The translations under genes were made by a program, and so were the position numbers. The notes beneath the pieces are model-generated. The model saw only the letters and a program-made list of their open reading frames with translations. It was not told the origin of the DNA and searched no databases. Below are positions 9,649 through 20,661 of a stretch of 64,000 nt of DNA, one piece after another; the stretch's first letter is position 1, and every line of letters starts with the position of its first letter. Origin of the DNA: Erythroxylum novogranatense (lineage: Eukaryota > Streptophyta > Magnoliopsida > Malpighiales > Erythroxylaceae); assembly GCA_029891385.1 (NCBI GenBank), contig JAIWQS010000113.1, positions 37,114 to 101,113 on the forward strand, read 5' to 3'.

Positions 9649-10830
9649 TTAACGACGATGGCTCTTCAACAGTTCTGTCATCATCATCTTCAAATCATTC
9701 ATTGTCTCCTTTATCTCGTTGACTTCTCCGCGTAATTTGCTGATTTCAGCTTGTGAGTCCAACGGTGAGGAGGATTGATCATTATCTGCTGAGGGTGAAG
9801 TGAACGCAATTGCTGTAGCATATGCATCCGATGATGGAATGTAATCTTCTCGAATCGCAAATGTAGGTGGATGAACGAATAGATTTGACTTTGGAAGGTC
9901 TAAATCAAAGGGAGCAGGTAGCATAAGCAACTGTCTTCCTTGCAGGGGTATGCCTTTAGCCTGAATAGACAGTGTATTAGATAAAGGTCTAATACGCAAA
10001 AATGTCTGGACAAGGGATTCAATAAAGGTCCCTGTTATGAGTCTTCCCCCTACTGGACAATATTCCATCTTATCTGTATAGCTACAGCTAGCTCCATCAG
10101 TATTCTCTTTTGAAGCGCATGCTTCATCAATTCGATGCACTTCTTCTTCAATTTGATCTGCGGACAGATCATCAATGTTTTCTTCAGGAAATAGCTTCGA
10201 CTTCCCCTTATTGAAATCCAAAGGATATCGTGGCTGAATATCTGGTACAACCTTTATTTCCATCTGCTCTGTGATTGGATAAATAGTACACGGTTCTTTG
10301 GACATTTTTGTAGGGTATGGCTTTGTAGCAGCATCCCTTAAGACATCATAGAAAGTCTTTTCATCTTCATTCAGTAAATGCCATGTGTCACTATTTATTG
10401 AAATAGGTTGTACGACAGCCATTATCTTCTTCCTTGGTTGATTGCAGATGGCGATTGCAGTCCTCCTCTTGGTAACAACTTCAACCATTCTAATCTTCAA
10501 CTTGTATCTTCTAAAAAATTTAGAATAGTTGAATACAATCAGGCCAGGTTCATCATTTTTCTCCTGTGGTACCTGAACCAAGTTTGGTTTTACTACTGCC
10601 TCTGGTTGCGCTTCAATAGGATTCTCCTGAACCAGACTTATCTCCTCTGGTTCCTCCTGTTGAGCAGTGGGAATTTCCTGAACTCTGCTATGCTCAATTT
10701 CTTTTTCTTTTTGAGCAACATTGAAGGTATCTTTCTTTTGACTAACTTCCCCAGCCGTGGACACAGTCTTCTTCCGACTAATCTTCTTAGTCTTTTCTTC
10801 TGCTTCAGTCAGTCTTGAAGATTTCTGCAT
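9649..10830 (-). pseudogene. Copia-2 env-like region, C-terminal part (393 codons)
   Basis: The longest uninterrupted ORF in the window. The N-terminal third is charged and rich in Lys, Glu and Gln (KTKKISRKK, QEEPEEISLVQEN). The middle holds a conserved-looking block (WHLLNEDEKTFYDVLRDAA) and a PVGGRLITGTFIESLVQTFL segment. The last ~40 residues (QAEISKLRGEVNEIKETMND) form heptads of a likely coiled coil. I see no convincing signal peptide or membrane helix. Its position, after RNase H and before the 3' LTR, is that of the env-like ORF of Sireviruses such as SIRE1, whose role is unproven. The frame is open upstream past 10830 to about 10950, where a frameshift separates it from 11758-11006. 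Homology beyond position is inferred. Confidence 0.65.
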
Positions 10831-11005
10831 TTGAGATTTTTCCTTTTCAGACTCCGATTTTTTCTTCTTCTCAGTCTCTTTAGCCTTTTTGGCTGAGTCT
10901 TCTTCTAAAATTGAGACTAGAGATCTTGTTCCTTGATTTTCGAGATCCGAGATACTTACGCTTGACTCGCTCTCTGGCTCTCTTGTCTTCCTGTTGTCTC
11001 AGGGT

Positions 11006-11758
11006 TCAAATCCTTGGTGATCTCTTCGCCTTTTTAGAGATCTCACCCAAAAGCTTCTCTCCTTTTCTTTTCTGCGCACCTTCTTCTCTTCTCCGAACTG
11101 GGCTCACTTCTTTTTGAGGACTTGCCTGTTTTATCAACGGTCTACCCGATAGTTTTCTTCTTTCATCTATCGGTAATCTCATACTTGCTTGAGATTTAGA
11201 GCTAGTGGCGGGAGACTTCTTCAATGACTGCTCCCCCTCAGTTCTAGCTTTCTTTGTAGACTTTGCTACTTCTTTCGCCACTACCTTCAAGCCCATTCTT
11301 CTTACTGTATCAGAGTTAATAGTACTCTTAACAGATACCATCCTTCTGATTCCTCTGTGAAGAAGGACTCCGGATTCCTTAAAAATCCTGGTAAGTAGCA
11401 TGCCGTAAGGATAGCTGTTGGTATCCTTCATCCCCTTAACCATATAATGAAAAATAAAAAATGGTAGGTCTATTAGACGGCGATTCAGCAGATAGAACAG
11501 ACATTGTTCATCCAAGGTAGTCACAAGATGTCTTGACCCGGCTCTTGGTAAGATGCAATTAAACAAAATCGCATGTAGAACCCTAGCCTTCGGGACCAGA
11601 CTTGAAATCTTCCTCTCCCATAGGTCATTGGCTCCATATAACTGTTTTCTGACATCTTCTTCCTTCATACTAACCTTGGACATCCATCCGGCTTTGGTTG
11701 ATAGGGTTTCTCCAACTGAAGAGCATTCGGTCACCTTCTCCACTAACTCCTTTGTCAC
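11006..11758 (-). pseudogene. Copia-2 env-like region, middle part
   Basis: A 250-codon ORF. Residues about 50-135 contain KARVLHAILFNCILPRAG, DEQCLFYLLNRRLIDLPFFI and SYPYGMLLTRIFKESGV. These resemble a domain widely annotated in plant genomes as 'putative plant transposon protein' (Pfam Transposase_32), which is found in retrotransposon-derived proteins. The remainder is basic and low complexity (KKARTEGEQSLKKSPATSS, RRREEGAQKRKGEKLL). It is frameshifted against both neighbours (near 11765 and near 10950-11005). The domain match is from memory and should be checked by profile search. Confidence 0.6.
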
Positions 11759-11766
11759 AATAATGC

Positions 11767-11970
11767 TTATTCCATCTCTTGTGGAGCGATGGTGTTATCA
11801 ACCAGTTGCGCATGCTTCCAAAAGTCATATACCTCATCTGTATATACTGGTTCCCACATCTGGAAGAAATTTCTCCATCCAGCTTCTACAATCTCTGGCT
11901 CAACGTTCATGCCGTCACTCCTAAGAAATTCGAAATCTACATATCTTCCAAAAATCATAGCTGGCTCCAT
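11767..11970 (-). pseudogene. Copia-2 env-like region, N-terminal part
   Basis: A 67-codon ORF with FGRYVDFEFLRSDG and NFFQMWEPVYTDEVYDFW, a pattern typical of the first part of the same plant transposon-protein domain. It ends QEME-stop, and the continuation resumes in another frame at once (IIVTKEL…), so a small indel near 11765 splits the protein. Positions 11971-12290 upstream hold only short out-of-frame ORFs. Confidence 0.6.
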
Positions 11971-12289
11971 TGCTTCTGATTTGAGACTGCTTCTGGTAGG
12001 ATATTCTTCAAAAGTAAAGTTGTTTGCAAGAGTTTTTCGAGAGAGAGTTGAAACGTCTGGGAGTAAAAGTAATCGAAATGATTATTGTTTCAGACTACTC
12101 GAAGGGTCTTATCCGATGGGTTCTAGAATCGTTGGGATCCTCAAGGCTGTCAAAAATTTTCCTCCAAGACTTCCTTGTGAGAGAAGTTACCAGCTGTAAC
12201 CTACTGTTTTTGACGCCGTTACCTTTGACGGTCTTCTAGCCTCGATGGTCATTTAACATAACCATGTTAAGGTTAAATCGATTTCCTTA

Positions 12290-12900
12290 AACCGATCTTC
12301 ACTCGTGGTTTAGTGAAGATATCTGCCCATTGATACTTTGTTTCAACGAACTGTAGTGTCACCACCTTCCTCTGAACGTAATCTCTTAAGAAATGATGTC
12401 TGACTTCGATATGCTTCACTCTTGAATGTTGTATCGGATTCTTCGATAGATTTATGGCGCTGGTGTTGTCGCAATAGATTGGGATCTCATCTTCTCAAAC
12501 GTAATAATCCTCCAGTTGATATTTAATCCACAATGTTTGTGAACAACAGCTTGCGGCAGACATGTACTCGACTTCGGTAGTTAGAGCTATCGAGCTTTGT
12601 CTCTTGCTTGACCAGGAAACTAGGTTTGCGCCAAGAAAGTGACATCCTCCATCGGTGCTCTTCCTTTCAATTACATCTCCCAGATAGTCCGCATCGCAAT
12701 ATCCGATTAACTGAAATCTTTACCTTTCTCAAACATTAAGCAAACATCAGTAGTACCTGCAAGATATCTCATAATCCTTTTAACAACAATAAAATGAGAT
12801 TCTCTAAGATCGGCCTGAAACCTTGCACACAAGCATACACTGAACAGAATATCAGTCTACTTGTCATGAAGATACAGAAAGAACCGATCATCCTCTATAT
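12290..12900 (-). pseudogene. Copia-2 RNase H domain (fragmented)
   Basis: No long ORF remains, but minus-strand translation in shifting frames shows the copia RNase H landmarks. These are a DRKST-like stretch near 12640-12670, CDNTSAI and SKNPIQHSR with [12 protein letters not shown] near 12400-12480, and the terminal ADIFTKP near 12310-12330. It follows reverse transcriptase directly. Confidence 0.75.
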
Positions 12901-12907
12901 CTGAGGT

Positions 12908-13788
12908 TTAATCCACCTTCTTACCAAGTTCATCTTTCGACAAAAGGTTTGAAGGATGCATCGGAGTCGCCATAGGCTTCACATTATTCATATCAAATTT
13001 GGACAACAATTCTTTCACATACTTTTGTTGATGAATAAAAATTTTCTCTTCGATTTGCTTAACTTGCAACCCAAGAAAGAACTTTAACTCACCTATCATA
13101 CTCATTTCAAATTCATTTTTCATCAGATTCTCAAAACTCATACACAACATCTTTGTGGTAGCACCAAAAATAATATCATCAACGTAAATTTGCACTAAGA
13201 TAAAGTCATTCTCATAAACCTTTCTGAAAAGCGTTTTATCCACTTGACCTCTAGTAAACCCATTCTCCAAAAGAAAATTACTTAGACGATCATACCAAGC
13301 TCTAGGAGCTTGCTTCAGGCCGTATAAAGCTTTATGAAGTCTATAGACATGTTCTGGATTCTTAACATCCTCGAAGCCAGGAGGTTGCTTCACATACACC
13401 TCTTCATCTATAAGACCATTCAGAAAGGCGCTCTTCACGTCCATTTGAAAAGCTTTAAGTTATGACAAACAACGTATGCCAGCAATATCCGAATAGCTTC
13501 AAGTCTTGCTACTGGAGCATACGTCTCATTGTATTCTATCCCTTCTTGTTGATTATAGCCTTGTGCTACTAATCTAGCTTTATTCCGACTTACTTTGCCT
13601 GATTCGTCTAGTTTATTCTTGAAAACCCATCTGGTTCCTATAATGGATTTCTTCGAGGGTTTTGGAACTAAGGACCAAACTTTATTCCTAGTAAACTGAT
13701 TCAGCTCCTCTTGCATGACTAAAATCCAAGCTTCGTCCTGAAGGGCTTCCTCAATCTTCTTAGGCTCTATTTCAGAGATGAACGCCAC
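12908..13788 (-). pseudogene. Copia-2 reverse transcriptase (one frameshift)
   Basis: Two overlapping ORFs (13788-13435 and 13444-12908) cover the whole copia reverse transcriptase. The first has [27 protein letters not shown] and [17 protein letters not shown]. The second has [10 protein letters not shown] with a catalytic Asp, [16 protein letters not shown], the [10 protein letters not shown] catalytic box, and ends in MATPMHPSN. The break is a small indel near 13445, immediately before MDVKSAF. Upstream of 13788 the frame remains open to the solo LTR insertion at 13882. Confidence 0.92.
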
Positions 13789-13882
13789 ATTAGCTTCTCT
13801 TCTGAATTTGGACCTTGTCCTAACTCCTTCTGAGGTCTCTTCAATAATTAGCTCTTCTAGATGAGAACTCCTATACTTCCAA

Positions 13883-16502
13883 TGTAGCGCCCCCTCACCG
13901 TAGGGTACACATCGAGAAAACCGAAGGTCGCTCCGATACGTATCCCACGATAAAGGTGCACCACTAGAACATTTCCATTAGAAATCCACATGGCATCGTA
14001 ATAAATTAAAAACCATAACATAACAGAAATCAGTAAAATGTAATAATCCAAAATATTCATCTGGTACAATCATCCATTAACATAATAGACAAGTCTATCG
14101 GTCCCTCAGATAAAACCAAAAGAAAAGCGATACAAGCATCTATCCTAAGTCATCCTCAAAAGAAACCGCCCCAAATCGGTGACCGACACAGTGATCCATC
14201 GCTCCTCTTGCCAAAGACACTGCAAGCGGGGAAAAGGCTATCTCCGGAGCTAGGGGTCTACTCTATCGATCCCTGAAAAATAGGTTGCAATTTTGGGTGA
14301 GTTTGCGAACTTCAATGAGAAACCATCATCGATGGTTCACTCAAATCATGCACGCACGCCAGCGTAAAGATATATCTGAGATTATTCCATTAGCGATATT
14401 ATATAACCGTTTACGAGATAATCGCAGTAATATTCAATTATCGGTATAGTATATCAATTCGCGACATTACGTAACAATTTACGGTGAATATTTAACAACA
14501 TCATGAAATCATGCTATCACGTAATCGATAATTATCACGTAGCGTTGATTCATGCGAATGCAATGCACATGTGACTCTTTTTCGCTTATTCAATGTTGTG
14601 CCCAAGTGCTCATCGAAGAACAGATGGGGGACGCGTCTGTGATTTCTCCCTCGGGCGGGCGGTCGAGACAAATGTGAGAGCTCGAGGCTCTTTCGATGAT
14701 ATTAGCAACTTGGGACACATCCATTATCGATCATGCATTTATGCATGCAATGCGATGTTCGATGCTATGGCTATAAAGCCCAAGATATCGCCTCGGTATC
14801 ATCTGATGATCCAGATTCAAGACAAAGAAAAGCATGCAATTCGACCCTAACACACCAGTAATCATACAGAGCATATAAGCAATCAGAATTTGAGAAACCA
14901 ACTAGGTTACTCACCGTAACTTCCGAAGCCACGCTCGAAGTTCCAAAGAATGTCCGTGGAACGACGATCCAACGGCTCCTCTATAACAGTAAAAATACAA
15001 TCCCATTACTAGATGCTCAATTAGGCAGTCCCGTAATGCGTATGTCTCAGCAAAAATGATGTACAATGCATGTTCACGATTTTCGGTGCTAAAACCCAAT
15101 TTTGGACTCTTAGGCCCAATTCTAACTCTTCGCTCAATTGATCGACAATAATTGATTCAATCCTAATAGTCAGTTCAATTTTCCTCAATTCATATTCCCT
15201 ATAGCAATTCCCTATTTATCGGGTCGAAACCTCTATTGAAAATCCCAATTAAAACTCCAATTGTCTCAATTCAATACTTAGGTCACACTATGAACCATAA
15301 TTGGCCTTATTCCCTATAAATCAATGTCATTTAAATCAATTCAAATTCCCAAAATTATCCTCACTTGTAGACCTCTTTCCCTAATTCATAACGAATTTGG
15401 AATTTCCTCAATCGGAGGTCTACACCCAATAAACCAAAATATAAACCATCAAAACAGTCCCTTCACAACGACAAGAGACCTCGCCATGGCAGGCGTAAAA
15501 TGGTCGTCGCCATGCGAACAACGCATTTTGGGAGCGCCGCGAGACGAACGAGGCTCGTCGCGACGTCCTGTTCTCCTACATGGCGGACGCTCAAGACAGG
15601 TCGAAAGGCGTCATGACGACAATTCTTCGTCTTCTCCGATCGCTTCCGTCCGATCTCTTTCTGTAACCACTATTAAACACTCCCAGCCTACTCAAATCAA
15701 CCATAATAAATGCCATACATGCGGTAGAAACCATTAATAACAACATTAATGCCATTAAAACTTACCAATCACCAAATCTACAGATCCTCAAAATCCACGG
15801 AAACCCTAAAATCCTCCAATCAACGATTACTCCACTCTAAAGCCTCTCAATCCTTCATCAATAATAGTAAACAAGTTAGCCTAGCATACTAGGAGGGAAC
15901 CATAAGGGAAGAATCAAAGGATCTCACCGTTGGAAGAAAATCGAAGTCACCGTAGAGGGAAAGAGGAATTCAACAATGCCTTAGAAAATTTTCCCCCAAA
16001 TTTCAAACCTATCTATTTATAGACCTAAGTCTCCAATTCAGTCCAAATTTCGGTCTCTAAATTTCAATGGCTCAACGATTTATTTCCTATCAACAAAATT
16101 CTAATTTTGCCATTGCCATTGGACAGTTCTTTCAGTAATATACAGTCAATCTATCAGCCACCCAAATATTTTTGATCCGGGCATTTTCTCCCGAATTTCC
16201 CGAAAATCTCCTATAAACCACTATAAATTACCAATTACACTAAAACTATCCCAAATCAGTCATTTGAACCCAATTATTCCTAATTTCTCATTTAATCCCA
16301 ATCCAGTAAGTCCAATCAGTTCATACTCATAATTAAGTACCAGAAAATCATGAATGCATGCTCCTATGAATAAATGCATATGCAGTAAACCTGTTCCTCT
16401 ATAATTAGAGGCCAGCAACATGCTCAATCAGTGAATGCAATGAAACCTATCATTATGTTCCAATTACCAAAATATCCTCGCTAACAGTAACGGGATGTTA
16501 CA
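13883..16502 (-). mobile_element. Solo gypsy LTR (2,620 bp) inside Copia-2 pol
   Basis: Bounded by TGTAGCGCCCC at 13883 and GGGATGTTACA at 16502, with a perfect 5-bp target duplication TCCAA (13878-13882 and 16503-16507). No primer site, polypurine tract, coding region or second LTR is inside, so this is a solo LTR left by recombination between the two LTRs of a complete element. Orientation follows the TGTAACATCCC start on the minus strand, shared with other gypsy LTRs here. It contains a GC-rich palindromic block at 15480-15620 and a GGGTGAGTTTGCGAACTTC block near 14296. It separates the integrase tail from reverse transcriptase. Confidence 0.93.
15480..15620. repeat. GC-rich palindromic block in the solo LTR
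   Basis: A GC-rich island in AT-rich surroundings with short inverted repeats, for example ACGAG-G-CTCGT at 15548-15558 and repeated GCGCC/CGTCGCG words. The plus-strand ORF crossing it (15324-15737) has no recognisable product. The block resembles those at 44690-44860, 50070-50170 and 59285-59400. Confidence 0.65.
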
Positions 16503-17702
16503 TCCAATCTCTCTTTAATCCTATAGTTTCTGGAATATCCTCGATCTTATCTATTTGAGTTCCTGATGATGGAGTTTCTGTTTTATCATCTAAGTTCTTT
16601 GAAGGATCTTCACTCTCCATGTCATCTTCCTTGTGGGGCTGAGAACGATCATCAAACTTGACATGGATGGTTTCCTCAACTGTCTTTGAGATAGAGTTAT
16701 AAACCCGAAAGACCTTAGATGATGATGAGTAGCCTAGGAAAATTCCTGAATAGGTCTTTGAGTCGAACTTATCCAACGACTCCTTTGTATTCAGAATAGA
16801 TAACTTGCACCCGAATGGATGAAAGTAAGATATATTGGGTCTCCTTCCATTCCATAACTCATAAGGAGTCTTTTTCGACAAGGGTCGCAAACAGTATTCT
16901 GTTCTGAATATAACATGCTGTATTCATAGCTTCGGCCCAAAAGTACTTAGGAAGATTCTTTTCACATAGCATAGTCCTTTCCATCTCTTGAATCGTCCTG
17001 TTCTTCCTTTCAACAACTCCATTCTGTTGTAGGGTTCTAGGGGCTGAGAAATTGTGGAAAATTCCATTCTCCTCACAGAATAACCTAAACTTCTCATTCT
17101 CGAATTCTCCACCATGATCACTCCTGATACTAGCTATAGATACTCCTTTTTCAATCTGTAACTTTCAGGAGAGGGTTCTAAAATACTTAAAAGATTCATC
17201 TTTGTGTGACAGAAACAATATCCAACAAAATCTAGTAAAGTCATGAACAATAACAAGTCCATATTTCTTTCTGCCAAGACTTATTGTTCTAGTTGGACCA
17301 AATAAATCCATATGTAACAACTCCAAAGGTCTAGAAGATGTTTCAAAATTTTTAGAAGAAAAATGATGTTTTAACTTGTTTTCCTTTCAAACAACTTTCA
17401 CAGTAAAATTCTTTGTCAAAACTCATTTTTGGTAAGCCTCTTACCAAATCAAATTTTGCCAACTTTGAAATGTGTTTAAAGGAGACATGACCTAGCTTTT
17501 TATGCCAGATTAGTCTTTCTTCTTCAAAAGATAGAAAACATGAAACATTTTGGTCTTGAAAATCTTCTAAATCAAATTTGTAAAGGTTATTTCTTCTCTT
17601 GGCGGAAAAGAATATAGACCCATCTTTGTTTCTGACTTCACAAAGATTTTGATTGAACGAGACTATGAAACCAGAGTCACACAATTGACTTACACTAATC
17701 AA
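16498..17702 (-). pseudogene. Copia-2 integrase (frameshifted, cut by solo LTR)
   Basis: The ORF 17702-17352 carries the end of protease (SVSQLCDSGF) and the zinc module LIWHKKLGH with CESCLKGKQV. The core is spread over several frames; a SDHGGEFE stretch with the second catalytic Asp is readable near 17110-17135, and an ERK-containing stretch near 17005. ORF 16890-16498 is the C-terminal region (TPYELWNGRRPNISYFHPFG, IFLGYSSSSKVFRVYN). The last ORF runs through the LTR junction at 16503; its true continuation is at 13882-13789. Confidence 0.85.
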
Positions 17703-17890
17703 ATTGTGCTTCAGACCATCAACAAGCAGTACATTATATATGCATGCAAAGGAATCTTTACCTATCTTACCGATTCCAATTATCTTGGCTCTTTGGTTGT
17801 CTTCGAAAGTTACCGATCCTCCTTTTTATCTTTGAAGATCTAGGAACATAGACCTTCTTCCGTCATATGTCATGACAGCCACCGTCTAAA
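17703..17890 (-). pseudogene. Copia-2 protease remnant with altered triad
   Basis: Translation of the minus strand gives WYLD-Gly-Gly-C at 17895-17875, where copia proteases have Asp-Ser-Gly. A VTFEDNQRAKIIGIGKIG-like stretch follows near 17815-17755, and a [13 protein letters not shown] stretch near 17740-17705. A premature stop and frameshift follow the triad closely. Confidence 0.7.
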
Positions 17891-19521
17891 TACCAACGGT
17901 GCTTGTCGCATTTTCCAGGGAAGGATATCTGCAGGAGAAACTATTTTACTTTTTGGTACCCATATTTTCTTGGGTCCATTTTGGTTAGTAAAATGCACAT
18001 AATGAGTCTTTTGATGCTTTTTACCAGAATGTTGATGAAAACGTGTTTGATGATACCTTTTATTTTGAGAAAGTGGTTTTATATGATTATGAGACTTATT
18101 ACTCGTAAACCCTAATCCAGTTTTTATCACTAGGGTGTCTACATTTTCCTAGCATCTCATTCATTCTTTTAGTACTTTCATTGAATGTAGCTAAATCGAT
18201 GAAAGACTTTTAATTCTAAACTTTAATCGATTTATTTCATCGGATCTATCTACAATTTTCTTTTATCCTTTAGTTGTTTCTTTAAAAAAATATTTTCTCT
18301 CTCTATCTCTTCTGTATGTTTAAGATTTTCTACATACTTCTTCTTTAACAGTTTGTACTGTTTCAGAATAGCATGAGAATCCTCTAATAATTCTAAGTAA
18401 GCTTCATGCAAGTTATCATTTTCAGAAGTTACCTCCTCATCACTTTCTTCCTCGGCTACAAGGCACATATTAGCATGTTCAGACGACTCAAAATTTGTGT
18501 CGGACTCTGATAAATCTAGATCTTCCCATGTTGCCATCATGCTTTTCTTGCCTTCTCTACCCTTCTTTGGTTTCTTCTTCAGAGTAGGACATTCAAACTT
18601 GTAATGTCCAGGTTGATTACACTCGTAGCATATGATAGATGTCTTTTCTGCTTTGCCATCATCTTTGCTATTCTTCTTGAAGAATTGACTTCCTTTGGAC
18701 TTCTTCTTCCACATCCGTCTTATCTTCCGGGAAATGAACTATAATTCGTCATCTTCATCACTTGACTCTTGTTCTGATTCGCTTGAGTCATCATTCTTCG
18801 ATTCTTCTATCTTCAATGCTTTTGATGACTTCCTCCTTCTTTGAGTCTTGTGGTTCTTCTGTCCGGCCTCCAGTGCTATTGACTTTTCTCGTTTGGGCTT
18901 GTCTTCAGCATCAAGCTCTACTTCATGAATCTTCAGTGATCCAAGCAACTCGTCAAGCTTTAGTACTCTCAAATCCTTCGCTTCCTGCACCGCTATAACC
19001 TTTGGTCTCCACTTCTTCAGAAGACTTCTTAAGATCTTTCTTACGTGATCCTAGATATTGTACGTTCTTCCAAGGGCTTTCAATCCATTGACGATTGTCT
19101 AGAATCTCCCAAACATCTGATCAATAGATTCTTGTTCCTTCATCTTGAAAAGCTCGTACTGGTGCACAAGAATGCTTATCTTGGATTCTTTGACTTGGTT
19201 TGTGCCTTAATGCCCGATGGATAGTGTGTCCCACATCTCCTTCGCAGTGTCGCATCTGTGAACTTTGTTATATTCACTCCTGCTTAGAGCACACGTCAAG
19301 AAAAACTTCGCTTTAGAGTTGAGCTGAATTCTCGCCTTTTAGTTAGCCATCCATCTGGTTCGTGGAATAAGATTTCCATCTTCATCTACTGGTGTATATG
19401 GTTTATTCTTTATTACATCCCAAAGGTCGACATGAGTAGACTCTATGAACAACCGCATTCTATCTTTCCAGTAGTGATAATCTTCACCGTTGAATCTTTG
19501 GAGGTCTAGTGATCGAGGCAC
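17870..19521 (-). pseudogene. Copia-2 gag (fragmented)
   Basis: The N-terminus at 19521 reads MPRSLDLQRFNGEDYHYWKD with RLFIESTHVDLWDVI, the start of a copia gag domain. After several frame breaks (19338-18991 contains only translated scraps), ORF 18990-18739 covers an acidic and basic hinge. ORF 18714-18250 carries an intact CCHC zinc knuckle, CYECNQPGHYKFECP, followed by an acidic region and a Glu/Lys-rich coiled-coil tail. ORF 18130-17870 contains HYVHFTNQNGPKKIWVPKS, the usual linker before protease. The long C-terminal extension after the knuckle is a Sirevirus trait. Confidence 0.85.
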
Positions 19522-19597
19522 CTTCTACGCAATGTATACATGTGATTACGCCATTATCTTTAATCCATACTTTGCTACAGTGATTCTTGGATACCTT

Positions 19598-19609
19598 GCT
19601 CTGATACCA
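19598..19609 (-). promoter_or_regulatory. Copia-2 primer binding site
   Basis: Exact TGGTATCAGAGC on the minus strand, two bases inside the 5' LTR, matching initiator tRNA-Met. Confidence 0.9.
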
Positions 19610-19611
19610 AT

Positions 19612-20656
19612 TGAAGTAAATCACACGTTAGTACAATGCTTATAAAACGATAACGAATACACGAGAAGAGGGGTTGAATTGTGTATTCCCCTTTTTAAAA
19701 AAATTCTTTCAAAACTATTTTGTTTTAAAAAAATTCTTTTACAGAAACTTCAGTAAATTCCAGTCAATCAAAACTTTGAAAACTTGTTTTGAAAATTAAG
19801 TGATAACAAAACTTTGAACTTTAAGAGATATAAGGTAGAGAGAAGTTGACACGATCATTTTATCCTGGTTCACACCAAACCGTGGGCTACGTCCAGTCCT
19901 CAGAGTTCTTTATGAGATTTCACTATCTCTTCAATTTTTACAAGTATTCTTTCCGAGCCTCTTCAGGTCTCTACACTTAGTATTCTTTCACTCTTAACCT
20001 CTGCAGGCTATCTGCACTACTTTCTTACAAAAGTATTTCGAACTTGTTACAGTAAAATTAGCTCTCAGCTAATTTGCACAGAGTTTGCGTACGTAAATCA
20101 ATTATCTCGACTTTTGCTCTTTTGCTTTCGACTTGCTAACTTTGCAATCTTCGACTTGACTCATATTTATAGCTTTCTGCCTCAAATCGCTTGATTCTTG
20201 CTTCTTGAATCTTGAAAGAAACAGTTAATCAGTTGAGTTCTGTAACTAACTCGAACTGACTCTTGCGTCTTCTTTTTGAATTCCGTGTCTGCTTTCCTCC
20301 GTCTATATTTTTACGTCTATGTTTCTGCATCTGCATCTGCGTCTGCGTCTGGTTTTCACTTTACGTCTGTGTCTGCGTCTGCGTCTGTTTTTCACTTTGC
20401 GTCTGCGTTTGTTTTTCACTTTGTGTCTGCGTCTGCGTTACATCTGCATCTGTTTTTATTTTGTGTCTGCGTATGCGTCTTCTTTACATCTGCGTCTGTT
20501 TGTTTAATATGCGTTTGTATATTTTCGTCTGTCTTTTAACTTCGTCTGCGTCTGTGTTTTATTCTCCGTCTGTCTGTTTTCTATTTTGCTTCTTCTTTTA
20601 CTACTTCTTTGTTATTCATCAAAATCATATATATGTAAAGTCATTTTGACTTAACA
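19612..20656 (-). repeat. Copia-2 5' LTR (1,045 bp)
   Basis: Begins TGAAGTAAATC next to the primer site and ends TGACTTAACA, followed by the target duplication CACTT. It aligns with the 3' LTR with scattered substitutions and small indels, so the insertion is not very recent. Confidence 0.95.
20325..20505. repeat. TCTGCG minisatellite in the Copia-2 5' LTR
   Basis: Same hexamer array as at 9073-9290 but shorter, with fewer TTTTTCACTTT-spaced blocks. Plus-strand open frames through it are repeat artefacts. Confidence 0.85.
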
Positions 20657-20661
20657 CACTT

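Larger units (their letters stand above)
8345..20656 (-). mobile_element. Copia-2: full-length Sirevirus-type element with env-like region
   Basis: A complete 12.3-kb insertion bounded by two LTRs (8345-9428 and 19612-20656) and a perfect 5-bp target duplication CACTT (8340-8344 and 20657-20661). The minus strand carries, in order, 5' LTR, initiator-Met primer site, gag (19521-17870), protease, integrase, reverse transcriptase, RNase H, a long env-like region (11970-9649), polypurine tract and 3' LTR. The env-like region after pol and the long gag mark it as a Sirevirus. A solo gypsy LTR interrupts pol at 13883-16502; without it and its duplicated target the element is about 9.7 kb. All ORFs contain stops or frameshifts. 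Confidence 0.95.

Noticed and set aside
12024..12239. Plus-strand ORF between RNase H and the env-like region of Copia-2
   Set aside because: Opposite to the element's direction, no motif, and overlapped by other chance ORFs.
14593..15737. Plus-strand ORFs inside the solo LTR (14593-14850 and 15324-15737)
   Set aside because: They lie in a solo LTR, show no motif, and one crosses the palindromic block; LTRs of this type are non-coding.
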